18,839 nt of DNA from an uncultured Lachnospiraceae bacterium (GTDB taxonomy: Bacteria; Bacillota_A; Clostridia; Lachnospirales; Lachnospiraceae): the NCBI GenBank assembly GCA_949957035.1, contig CATLIP010000007.1:1-18839 (forward strand). Reading direction: 5' to 3'. The notes beneath the pieces were generated by a model that saw only the letters and a program-made list of their open reading frames with translations, searched no databases and was not told where the DNA came from. A program made the position numbers and the translations under genes. This document shows, in pieces, positions 1-7,412 of the stretch (its first letter is position 1; each line of letters starts with the position of its first letter).

Positions 1-2
1 CG

Positions 3-3000
3 AAGGTCATTGAGCTGAAACGGGCCCATCTGGGGATGGCAGGGGAGAAGGAAGCTCTGCACAGGCAGCTTGGAATACTGGCGGCGCAGGCAGCATTTTT
101 TCAGAGCTATCACGATCTTCGAATGAGTGTAATCTATGACTGGAAATATGAGAATCGCTTTTCCTGGATGCGCTGGCTTCCCCACACACATCTGGAACCC
201 ATGAATATATCAGGGCTGGTCCATTCAGAGCGAACCAGAGATTTGGTGTTGGGCAGCATGAGTCAGATATTGAAGGAGAGAGCAGAATGTCTGAAAGAAG
301 GAAATAAGGACACAAGGTATCTGCCGTGGTATCTGTTTCTGATTGACGAGCCTTCCTGGATTATGGACCATGGGATTATGGAATATCTGCGTATGGATGG
401 AAAACAGTTGGGATTTTCTGTGATTTATACCGGTTATCTTCATGCGAATCTCCCGGAATACATAGCAACAGTCCTGATTTTGGAAAATTCCAGGGAAGGG
501 ACGCTGCTTTTGGAGGAAAGAGAGTATGTAAAACAGAAGATTAACTTTGACATGGCGTCCAATATAGACTTTGAATGGTTAGCAAGAGATTTGAGCGTAC
601 TGGAACATGAACAGGGAGTTACCGGCTGCATTCCCAAGAGCGTCACTTTTTTTGAACTGTATGGTGTACGGCGTCCGGAAGAGTTAGAGATTCAGAATAG
701 ATGGAAAAGCAGTCAATCCCACAAGTCACTGTCCGTTCCGGTAGGACTGCGCTCTGCAAAGGATATATTATTTTTGAACCTGCACGAAAAAGCCCATGGG
801 CCTCATGGTCTGGTGGCCGGAACGACAGGCTCGGGGAAATCAGAACTGATACAAAGTTACATTCTTTCTTTGGCGGTAAATTTTCATCCTTATGAGGTGG
901 GATTTCTGTTGATTGATTATAAGGGAGGCGGAATGGCGGATATGTTTCGTACTCTTCCCCATCATTTAGGAACGATTACGAATCTGGAGGGTAATGGAAG
1001 TATGCGCGCCCTGGCTTCTGTAAAGGCAGAGCTGTCAAGGAGACAGAGAACATTTAGAGATTTTGGTGTAAACCATATCAATGGATATATGAGACTGTTC
1101 AAGAAAGGGACGGCAAAAGAGCCGATTCCCCATCTCTTTATTATCTGCGATGAATTTGCAGAATTAAAGAAGGCGCAGCCGGAATTTATGAAGGAGCTTG
1201 TATCAGCGGCACGCATTGGAAGAAGTCTTGGAGTCCATCTCATTCTGGCCACACAGAAACCGGCCGGTATCATAGATGAACAGATTTGGAGCAACAGCAG
1301 ATTCAAGCTATGTCTGAAGGTGCAGAATGAAAGCGATAGTAAGGAAGTCTTGAAGACAGCGGACGCTGCCACGATCACTTTGCCCGGGAGAGCCTATCTC
1401 AAGGTGGGAAATAATGAGACTTATGAGTTATTCCAGTCTGCTTTCAGTGGGGCAGCCTACAGGGAATCTAAAGAAGATACCGGTGAAAAGGATGAGAGGG
1501 TCTATGTGGTAAATGAACTGGGGCAGGGGGATCTGGTCAATCGGGATTTAAGCGGCAGGGAAGGAGAATACGATACGAGTCAGACACAACTGGAGGCTGT
1601 GACAAGGCAGATCAGGAAGGTTTTTGAAGAGAGTCAGGAGTCGGAGGTCAGGAAACCGTGGCTGCCTCCGCTTCAAAAGATGCTGGTCAGCCCGATTGTT
1701 ACAAAGAATGTGCAGGAACCTTGTGTGAGAAGGGACTCAAAACCGCTTTCGGTGGTAATAGGGGTAATGGATATTCCTAAGCTTCAAGAGCAGAAGAATT
1801 TAGAACATCATTTTGAGAAGGACGGTAATCTTTTGTTTTCGGCATCCTCTGGCTTTGGGAAGACTCTCTTTTTGACAACGGTGCTCACAAGTATTGCTCT
1901 TTCTTATGATGTAGAGGATGTGAATTTTTATATTCTGGATTATGGGAATCAGGGATGTATGCCTTTAAGAGAGCTGCCTCATACTGCGGACTATATTTCC
2001 GCGGACGATGAAGAGCGGTATTGGAAATTCAAGAAACTCATATCAGAAGAAATTACAGCCAGAAAAAGGCTGTTTTCAAAATATGCGGCGTCTTCTCCAC
2101 TGGCATATAGGGAATTGTCCGGGAAGGCGTTAAAGACTGTGATTGTAGCGATAGACCAGTTTGATGTGGTGAAGGAGATGGGGATTGAGGAAGAAGAATT
2201 TTTTACAAAGCTTACAAGGGACGGGATGGGCCTTGGAATTTATACGGCAGCGACGTCCACAAGAATCAGTGCAGTCCGACATGCCACATTGAATAATTTT
2301 AAGAATAAGATAGCCGGCTACCATTTTGATGAAAATGAAACTATTCTTGCGGTGGGAAGAGGAACGTTTAAACAGTCAGATATTAAAGGACGTGTCCTGA
2401 CAGGCGGCGACGAGATACATGAAGCGCAGATCTATACCATGGCGTCCTGCAAAGACAAAGCTGCGTACAGTAAGTCGTTAAAGACAATGATACAAAATAT
2501 ACGAGAGAGATTTTGCGGCAAGGAAGCGCCTCATATTCCGGTATTGCCGCAAGAGCTTTTCGCATCTATGCTGCGTAGTTACCCCTGTGATGAAAACGAC
2601 TATCTGGTGGGACTAAAGATTGAAGAAGTAACAGGAAAGGGGTTTGATAAGTCAGCAGGGTTATTTGCAATCGTAGGAAACACAGGGACAGGAAAGACGA
2701 ATATCCTGCGTGTGATAGCAGAGCAGGCAATTTTAAAAGGAAGAACCTGCATCTTCGATTCCAGGGATATGGAGCTGTATCATTATGGCCGGAATCCCAA
2801 TGTCTTGTACGTGGAAGGATGTAAAGAGAAGGCTCTGTTTTTGAAGGAAATGGCAGAAGAAGTGGAAGACAGGCGGAAGTTTCTGAAAAAGAGACTTGGA
2901 GAGTGTAAGAATTTATCCCCTAAAGAGCTGATGGGAGAGCTGCCGTTTTATACCATATTTATCGATGATTTGGATGATTATACGGAGTTTATGAAGGAAG

Positions 3001-3263
3001 ATTTGGAGCAGTCGGCTGCGCTTATAAAGGAGGGAGCGACTCTTGGGATTGTCTGTATTATAACCATTCATGCCGCAAAATCAAGGGGAATGAGCAGTAT
3101 GGACAGGTTGGTAAAGCAAGCGGCAAATGGTCTGGTATTAAGTTCTCAGGGAATGGTGCCAATTTTTCCTGTATCAAGCGTAAGAGAGCTGCCGAAGTTT
3201 GGAGACGGACTTCTCTTCCGAAATGGTATCTGTCAAAGGATACGGCTCCCGAAATATGGATAG
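3..3263 (+). CDS. essC: Type VIIb secretion ATPase EssC, 5'-truncated by window edge
   Basis: This is the motor ATPase of the type VIIb (Esx/Yuk) secretion system, a membrane-anchored FtsK/SpoIIIE-family protein that recognises and exports WXG100 and LXG substrates. The reading frame is open from base 3, so the gene begins upstream; 1086 residues are visible. Counting the first complete codon as 1, three P-loops are seen: GTTGSGKS at 273-280 with Walker B LFIICDEF (Asp 383), ASSGFGKT at 614-621 with Walker B VIVAIDQF, and GNTGTGKT at 892-899 with Walker B TIFIDDLDDY. Three tandem ATPase domains are the EssC/EccC hallmark; family members are usually about 1300-1500 residues, so the N-terminal FHA domains and membrane segments lie outside the window. 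The downstream small helical protein and LXG-like effector support the assignment. The gene ends 64 nt before the next start. The call as EssC rather than FtsK is firm because of the triple ATPase. Confidence 0.95.
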   Translation, partial: KVIELKRAHLGMAGEKEALHRQLGILAAQAAFFQSYHDLRMSVIYDWKYENRFSWMRWLPHTHLEPMNISGLVHSERTRDLVLGSMSQILKERAECLKEGNKDTRYLPWYLFLIDEPSWIMDHGIMEYLRMDGKQLGFSVIYTGYLHANLPEYIATVLILENSREGTLLLEEREYVKQKINFDMASNIDFEWLARDLSVLEHEQGVTGCIPKSVTFFELYGVRRPEELEIQNRWKSSQSHKSLSVPVGLRSAKDILFLNLHEKAHGPHGLVAGTTGSGKSELIQSYILSLAVNFHPYEVGFLLIDYKGGGMADMFRTLPHHLGTITNLEGNGSMRALASVKAELSRRQRTFRDFGVNHINGYMRLFKKGTAKEPIPHLFIICDEFAELKKAQPEFMKELVSAARIGRSLGVHLILATQKPAGIIDEQIWSNSRFKLCLKVQNESDSKEVLKTADAATITLPGRAYLKVGNNETYELFQSAFSGAAYRESKEDTGEKDERVYVVNELGQGDLVNRDLSGREGEYDTSQTQLEAVTRQIRKVFEESQESEVRKPWLPPLQKMLVSPIVTKNVQEPCVRRDSKPLSVVIGVMDIPKLQEQKNLEHHFEKDGNLLFSASSGFGKTLFLTTVLTSIALSYDVEDVNFYILDYGNQGCMPLRELPHTADYISADDEERYWKFKKLISEEITARKRLFSKYAASSPLAYRELSGKALKTVIVAIDQFDVVKEMGIEEEEFFTKLTRDGMGLGIYTAATSTRISAVRHATLNNFKNKIAGYHFDENETILAVGRGTFKQSDIKGRVLTGGDEIHEAQIYTMASCKDKAAYSKSLKTMIQNIRERFCGKEAPHIPVLPQELFASMLRSYPCDENDYLVGLKIEEVTGKGFDKSAGLFAIVGNTGTGKTNILRVIAEQAILKGRTCIFDSRDMELYHYGRNPNVLYVEGCKEKALFLKEMAEEVEDRRKFLKKRLGECKNLSPKELMGELPFYTIFIDDLDDYTEFMKEDLEQSAALIKEGATLGIVCIITIHAAKSRGMSSMDRLVKQAANGLVLSSQGMVPIFPVSSVRELPKFGDGLLFRNGICQRIRLPKYG

Positions 3264-3327
3264 TACACTAGGGGAAGTGAAAACGTATGAATGTTTTTTT
3301 ATAAACAGATTAGGAGATAGAGAAAGT

Positions 3328-3636
3328 ATGTCAGACAGAATTTATATAAATCAAGGAAGAGTAAAGGAGGATGCGGCTCAGGTAAAAAGTGCGGCGGCGT
3401 ATTTGCAAAAGGTCTCCCTGTCGCCGCAGGATACAAGAACGACCTTGGCTGCCAATGAAAAAGGAAAGTCTGCGTATGAAAGCTCTCAGGAGAGGATTTC
3501 CAAGATTGGGCTTATGTTAGATAAGGAGGCCCAAAATATCAGAGAGTTAGGCGTGGCATTTACAGAATTTGATGAGATGATGGGAAGCTTGGGAGAAAAT
3601 GGCGTCAGACATTCGATGATAAGGGCAGAAAAATAG
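3328..3636 (+). CDS. SACOL2603/DUF3130-like T7SS small helical protein (Lap1-like)
   Basis: This encodes a 102-residue, all-helical protein of the WXG100-like class. The pattern fits the SACOL2603 family of type VII secretion proteins (TIGR04197/DUF3130): a helix with AAQVKSAAAYLQ, then a central TTLAANEKGKSAYE segment, then a second helix ending in AFTEFDEMMG. Members of this family (Lap1) are known to act as targeting factors that bind the LXG domain of a neighbouring toxin and carry an FxxxD export signal; FTEFD near residues 84-88 matches that pattern. The reading frame runs back into essC, but the start was placed at 3328 because AGGAGA at 3312-3317 lies well before that ATG and homology begins there. 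The stop codon overlaps the Shine-Dalgarno of the next gene (TAGGAGGTG), suggesting translational coupling to the effector. Family membership is from pattern recognition, not a search. Confidence 0.8.
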   Translation: MSDRIYINQGRVKEDAAQVKSAAAYLQKVSLSPQDTRTTLAANEKGKSAYESSQERISKIGLMLDKEAQNIRELGVAFTEFDEMMGSLGENGVRHSMIRAEK

Positions 3637-3648
3637 GAGGTGTATATT

Positions 3649-5103
3649 ATGCAGAGAAGTGATTATCTGAATCCGGAGAATATGAAAAGCCAGTGTGCCA
3701 GAGCAATCCGAGGTCTTAAGGAGGATAGCAAAGCATTAGAGATTGTCAGTGAGAGCATCCGGTTTTTTGCAGAGGATTCTGAAATCGAAAGCCATGCCTT
3801 TGATGCGCTTGCCCGTCAGCTTAAAGATTACGAGACAGTCATAGAGGCAATGCGGATTGCAAATCTGACGGACAGCGCGGACTTTCAGAGTTTAAGCAGT
3901 CTGGTGGGAAATGAAGTTCTGGATGGGGAGACTATTTTCTGTCAGATGGAGAACGCATGGAATATGAAGGAAAATTATGAGTCGAAGGAGTTTATATACA
4001 GAAATCGAATGGCGGCAACCCAGGATGTGCTTTTGTATACCTGGTATCGGTGGAAGGCCGGACAGTATGGGCGTCTGGCATTGAACAGCCATAGATTGTA
4101 CAGGAAGTGGGAAGAGAAGACGGAAATGTTCGATGAGATTGCTGCACGCACAAGCCATCTGTTTACTGCTGCAGAGGGAATCGGCATACTGATACAAAAT
4201 GGGCTGTCGAAGATTCGCGGAGCGTTTCAAGAGGGTGTGTATGTGCCGGATGAGGATTACGAATGGAGGCGGCAGCTTATAAACGCAGGTACTCACTTGG
4301 CAATGGGATACCGAGACCGGGGAGGGGACCAGAACGGACCATACGAAATGTGGCAGAGAGGAGATGGTTCTGACAGGGAGTTAATCAGGGAATTAATCCG
4401 CAGATATGAAGAGTATACGGATTATTCGGATGAAGAGATTGATGTTTTTTTAAAGAAGCTAAACAGCGAAGGGTGTGGATATGTGGCCTTTGTAAATGTG
4501 ATCGTAGATGAATATAGAAGAAAAGAAGCAGAATTTGAAAAGATATTTGGATTTCCGCTTTTCAGGGAGAATAAAGAGGGTATCGCATATGTCAATTACA
4601 ATCCGCTTATTATCGATCTCTACTGCGCCAGCGACAATCACAATAAGGTATGGAATATGTGGCAGAATCATGATATCTATGATGAGGAGGAAGACTTTTC
4701 GGAGACAGTTGGACGCGGAACATCACAGGACGACAGGATATATCGTTTTGAACGCTATATGAACGGACAAGGGTGCGCCGTAAAAATTGAGAATATCAGA
4801 TGCAGTGCGGATAAAGTCTACCATAGATGTAAAGAAGAACTGAAGAAAGGGAATCGGGTGATTATCAGTACCTGTCCGGTAAGGCTTGAAGGCGAGGACG
4901 GCGAAATGGTTCAGATGGACGGAGGACATGCCATGGCTGTGACAGGGCTTACTGACGACGGAAGGATAGAGGTATCGTCGTGGGGAGAGATTTATTATAT
5001 AAACCCTGAGGACTCTGATTATCAGAATCCGGAGAAGAACTCTGCCAGGGACGCTTATGTAAAAATTCAGTCCGTATGCTTTGAGAATGAGTACATCGAA
5101 TGA
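3649..5103 (+). CDS. LXG-like T7SS effector with C-terminal papain/C39-like cysteine protease domain
   Basis: This 484-residue protein is a probable polymorphic toxin or effector of the adjacent T7SSb. Residues 1-210 are predicted helical and resemble an LXG domain: a helix-rich start, the segment HAFDALARQLKDYETVI, then VLDGETIF. The C-terminal part (about 262-470) carries a plausible cysteine-protease triad: Cys276 in EGCGYVAFVN, His427 in DGGHAMAVTG, and a VSSWGEIYYI strand resembling the papain NSWG motif. Ser443 stands where papain has Asn175, and the 16-residue His-to-Ser spacing equals the papain His159-Asn175 spacing. There is no signal peptide or membrane segment, as expected for a T7 substrate. 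The ATG at 3649 was preferred to the upstream GTG at 3640 because AGGAGG at 3636-3641 is ideally spaced from it. The preceding Lap1-like gene is coupled to it, and a membrane protein follows after 59 nt. Protease activity and toxicity are inference; an amidase or transglutaminase of the same fold is an alternative. Confidence 0.72.
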   Translation: MQRSDYLNPENMKSQCARAIRGLKEDSKALEIVSESIRFFAEDSEIESHAFDALARQLKDYETVIEAMRIANLTDSADFQSLSSLVGNEVLDGETIFCQMENAWNMKENYESKEFIYRNRMAATQDVLLYTWYRWKAGQYGRLALNSHRLYRKWEEKTEMFDEIAARTSHLFTAAEGIGILIQNGLSKIRGAFQEGVYVPDEDYEWRRQLINAGTHLAMGYRDRGGDQNGPYEMWQRGDGSDRELIRELIRRYEEYTDYSDEEIDVFLKKLNSEGCGYVAFVNVIVDEYRRKEAEFEKIFGFPLFRENKEGIAYVNYNPLIIDLYCASDNHNKVWNMWQNHDIYDEEEDFSETVGRGTSQDDRIYRFERYMNGQGCAVKIENIRCSADKVYHRCKEELKKGNRVIISTCPVRLEGEDGEMVQMDGGHAMAVTGLTDDGRIEVSSWGEIYYINPEDSDYQNPEKNSARDAYVKIQSVCFENEYIE

Positions 5104-5162
5104 TATGAAAAACGATTCCGCGTCAAAGGCTTGAAACTTTTTTGGTGTACGGTAGGAGGGGG

Positions 5163-6035
5163 ATGAGGTCGATGAAGATAAAACGGGGAAAGATATGTAT
5201 GCTCGGCTTGGCTGTAATCATAGCCGCAGCAGCGGAGGTTTATTTTGAGCGTATGTATCGGGAAGAAGAGGATGGGGCGTGTTGGAAGAGACGAAATGTG
5301 CAAAGTAATTTAGAGAAGGAGGAATCTATGGAGCAATATATGCTTGCGAACAGCCTGAAAGTCCCGACAGTAAAAGAGGTTACAGAGAATCCATATATAT
5401 ATCGTTATCATCATGAGCTTTGCAGGGAAAAAGGGTTGATGGGCGATGGGGAGCAGCTTAGTAACCGTTACTTATATTTACAGGCAATCTATAGGGCGAA
5501 TTTGGACGCATACCTGCTTGAGACCCTTGATATTAAGGAGCTGGATGAAAAATTAAGGAATAGCAGCCTTGGTTTTTCAAGCACGAAGCCTGAGAATCAA
5601 GATTTATATGAGAAGGAATCTACGATGAATTTGAAATATATTTGTCTGAGAAATAATCTCTATATTGAATTTCTTAAGAAAGAGCAATTAAGCATTTTAA
5701 AGCATCAACTGGAGTCAGGAAAAGAGGTTGTGACAAAAGAACTTAAGGAGATGGTAAAGGAGACTCTTACTGAGGTAATCAGGGTCAGGAATCCGAGAGA
5801 CTGGGACGGGAAGGAGCCCTTTCTCTATGCAGGAACACGAGGCAGAAAGCCAGAGATTCCCAATCAGGCATTAGTACTGAAAATTTCCAACGTCATGGAA
5901 TATGACGGGGCAGGAAAACTTATTTCAGAAGAGCATATGAGAGAAAAATGCGAATATCTGGAGCAGGTGAAGGCCAGTAAAGAAAAAGAATATTCTGAGA
6001 TATTGGATATGGAAGTTTATATTTTGTTGGAATAG
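5163..6035 (+). CDS. Membrane-anchored hypothetical protein, candidate immunity protein
   Basis: I do not recognise a family. The 290-residue product begins with a positively charged stretch (MRSMKIKRGK), then one hydrophobic segment at about residues 11-24 (ICMLGLAVIIAAAA), then a large charged, mostly helical domain. By the positive-inside rule the C-terminal domain should face outside. It has no lipobox. Downstream of an LXG-type effector the usual position is occupied by the immunity gene, so an anchored extracytoplasmic inhibitor of the protease is a reasonable guess; an accessory secretion component is the alternative. Start choice is uncertain: AGGAGG at 5154-5159 is only 3 nt from ATG 5163 and 12 nt from ATG 5172, and the frame is open back to 5142. 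The stop TAG overlaps the ribosome binding site (TAGGAGAAG) of the next small gene, implying co-translation. Confidence 0.7.
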   Translation: MRSMKIKRGKICMLGLAVIIAAAAEVYFERMYREEEDGACWKRRNVQSNLEKEESMEQYMLANSLKVPTVKEVTENPYIYRYHHELCREKGLMGDGEQLSNRYLYLQAIYRANLDAYLLETLDIKELDEKLRNSSLGFSSTKPENQDLYEKESTMNLKYICLRNNLYIEFLKKEQLSILKHQLESGKEVVTKELKEMVKETLTEVIRVRNPRDWDGKEPFLYAGTRGRKPEIPNQALVLKISNVMEYDGAGKLISEEHMREKCEYLEQVKASKEKEYSEILDMEVYILLE

Positions 6036-6044
6036 GAGAAGCAT

Positions 6045-6329
6045 ATGAATAAAAATATTAAGGGCAGTGTGAGAGAAGAGGAAGAGAAAAGACAGGAGTT
6101 AAAAAAGCTTCGGCGGGAGGAAGAAGAGGAAGAGACGGACATGAGGGAGTATTATCAAAGGGTGGAATATATGCGTGAGCATTGCCAAAGCTGCGATAAA
6201 GAAATTAGCGGACTGCTGGAAGAGCAGCAAGGAATGTTGAATGTTTTGGGTATGAAGAAGCGTGAACTTCTGGATGACGTTGACATTTTCAGGCAGATGT
6301 GTGATTTTGATACATTACAAGGGCTGTAA
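6045..6329 (+). CDS. Small charged coiled-coil protein, possibly Lap2/DUF3958-like
   Basis: This 94-residue protein is made almost entirely of charged helix. Residues 8-35 are a run of Glu, Lys and Arg, followed by a helix with two cysteines (HCQSCDKEI, about residues 47-55), and a C-terminal helix ending in DTLQGL. There is no signal peptide or transmembrane segment. It starts 9 nt after the membrane protein gene with a stop-overlapping ribosome binding site, so it belongs to the effector operon. T7SSb loci often encode a second helical targeting factor (Lap2, DUF3958) of similar size that binds the LXG domain; this protein fits in size and predicted structure, but those genes normally lie upstream of the toxin and I cannot confirm the family from sequence alone. 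It is the last gene of the T7SS cluster; no clear intrinsic terminator follows before the nadA promoter. Confidence 0.65.
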   Translation: MNKNIKGSVREEEEKRQELKKLRREEEEEETDMREYYQRVEYMREHCQSCDKEISGLLEEQQGMLNVLGMKKRELLDDVDIFRQMCDFDTLQGL

Positions 6330-6346
6330 ACTTATTTTTGTAAATT

Positions 6347-6364
6347 CATATGTCTTGTCATATG
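6347..6364. promoter_or_regulatory. Candidate NiaR operator, CATATG-N6-CATATG
   Basis: Two CATATG hexamers separated by TCTTGT form an 18-bp dyad that covers the -35 box of the nadA promoter. The position is where a repressor would block RNA polymerase, and the operon encodes its own niacin-sensing repressor, NiaR. That NiaR binds this exact element is inference; CATATG is self-complementary, so the element is also a direct repeat. Confidence 0.45.
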
Positions 6365-6383
6365 TATCATACAGTGATATACT
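6355..6383 (+). promoter_or_regulatory. Sigma-A type promoter of the nad operon
   Basis: TTGTCA at 6355-6360 and TATACT at 6378-6383 are separated by 17 nt, a near-consensus vegetative promoter. It sits 34 nt before the nadA start codon, after which comes AGGAG at 6402-6406. Confidence 0.75.
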
Positions 6384-6416
6384 TAATAGTAAGTTAAAAA
6401 AAGGAGACAAACAGTC

Positions 6417-7322
6417 ATGAATATTACAGAAGAAATTCAGGAATTGAAGAAGGAGAAGAATGCGGTTATTCTGGCGCATTACTATGTCAATCCCGAAATT
6501 CAGGAAATTGCTGATTATGTTGGAGATTCATATTATCTGAGTAAAGCAGCAGTGGATTTAAAGGAGCAGACGATTGTGTTCTGCGGAGTATCCTTCATGG
6601 GAGAGAGCGCTAAGATATTGAATCCGGATAAGACGGTGCTGATGCCGGATACAACTGCTGATTGCGCAATGGCGCATATGGCAGATGCGGAAACGATAAA
6701 GAGGATGCGAAAAGAATACGAGGATTTGGCAGTGGTGTGTTACATCAACTCTACTGCCGAGTTGAAGAGACATTCCGACGTCTGTGTTACCTCAGCAAAT
6801 GCAGTGAAGATTGTAAAAGCTTTGCCCAATCAGAACATTTTTTTTATACCTGACAGGAATCTTGCTCAATTTGTAGCCCGGCAGGTGCCGGAAAAGAATT
6901 TTGTCTATAACGATGGATATTGTCCGGTCCATGAACAGATACAGGTACAGGAGATTCTTAAGGAGAAGGAACTTCATCCTCAGGCAGAGATTCTGACTCA
7001 TCCGGAGTGCCCGGAAGGTGTGAGAGAAATATCGGACTATATTGGCAGCACGTCGGGAATCATAGCCTACGCGGGTAAAAGTGAGTGCAAGGAATTTATC
7101 ATATGTACGGAAAACGGCGTTCGGTATGAGCTTGAAAAACAGAATCCGAAGAAGAAGTTTTATTTTACAAAGACGGAGCCGATTTGCCATGATATGAAAA
7201 AGGTTACATTGGAGAAGATTAAAGATGTATTGAAAAATGGCAAAAATGAAATCCAGGTGACAGAAGAGCTTCGTGAAGGCTCGGTTAGGCCTCTCGGGAG
7301 AATGTTAGAGCTTGCAAGGTAA
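6417..7322 (+). CDS. nadA: Quinolinate synthase NadA
   Basis: NadA condenses iminoaspartate with dihydroxyacetone phosphate to quinolinate in de novo NAD synthesis, using an oxygen-sensitive [4Fe-4S] cluster in the cytoplasm. The 301-residue length matches the short (about 300 residue) form known from Thermotoga and anaerobic Firmicutes. Recognisable blocks are ILAHYYVNPEIQEIADYVGDS near the start, CGVSFMGESAKILNP (56-70), NSTAELKRHSDVCVTSANAV (111-130) and THPECPEGV (194-202). The three cluster ligands by family alignment are Cys83 (ADCAMAHM), Cys169 (GYCPVHE) and Cys257 (EPICHDMK), all present. It is the first gene of the nadABC-niaR operon, preceded by a clear promoter and a candidate operator. 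Confidence 0.97.
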   Translation: MNITEEIQELKKEKNAVILAHYYVNPEIQEIADYVGDSYYLSKAAVDLKEQTIVFCGVSFMGESAKILNPDKTVLMPDTTADCAMAHMADAETIKRMRKEYEDLAVVCYINSTAELKRHSDVCVTSANAVKIVKALPNQNIFFIPDRNLAQFVARQVPEKNFVYNDGYCPVHEQIQVQEILKEKELHPQAEILTHPECPEGVREISDYIGSTSGIIAYAGKSECKEFIICTENGVRYELEKQNPKKKFYFTKTEPICHDMKKVTLEKIKDVLKNGKNEIQVTEELREGSVRPLGRMLELAR

Positions 7323-7412
7323 GAAAGTGCTTGGAACCCTTTGCGGGATGAACCGGTGTACGTGATTTGCCACAGCCGGTGTATGGGGGTTCGGAAGCGG
7401 AGGATGAGAAAG

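Noticed and set aside
962..1378. 138-residue - strand open frame inside essC
   Set aside because: It is antisense to the first ATPase domain, with no independent support.
5104..5162. Possible terminator after the effector gene (TCAA-AGGC-TTGA then T-run)
   Set aside because: The stem is only 4 bp and separated from the T-run; it is unlikely to terminate, and the next gene fits the same operon.
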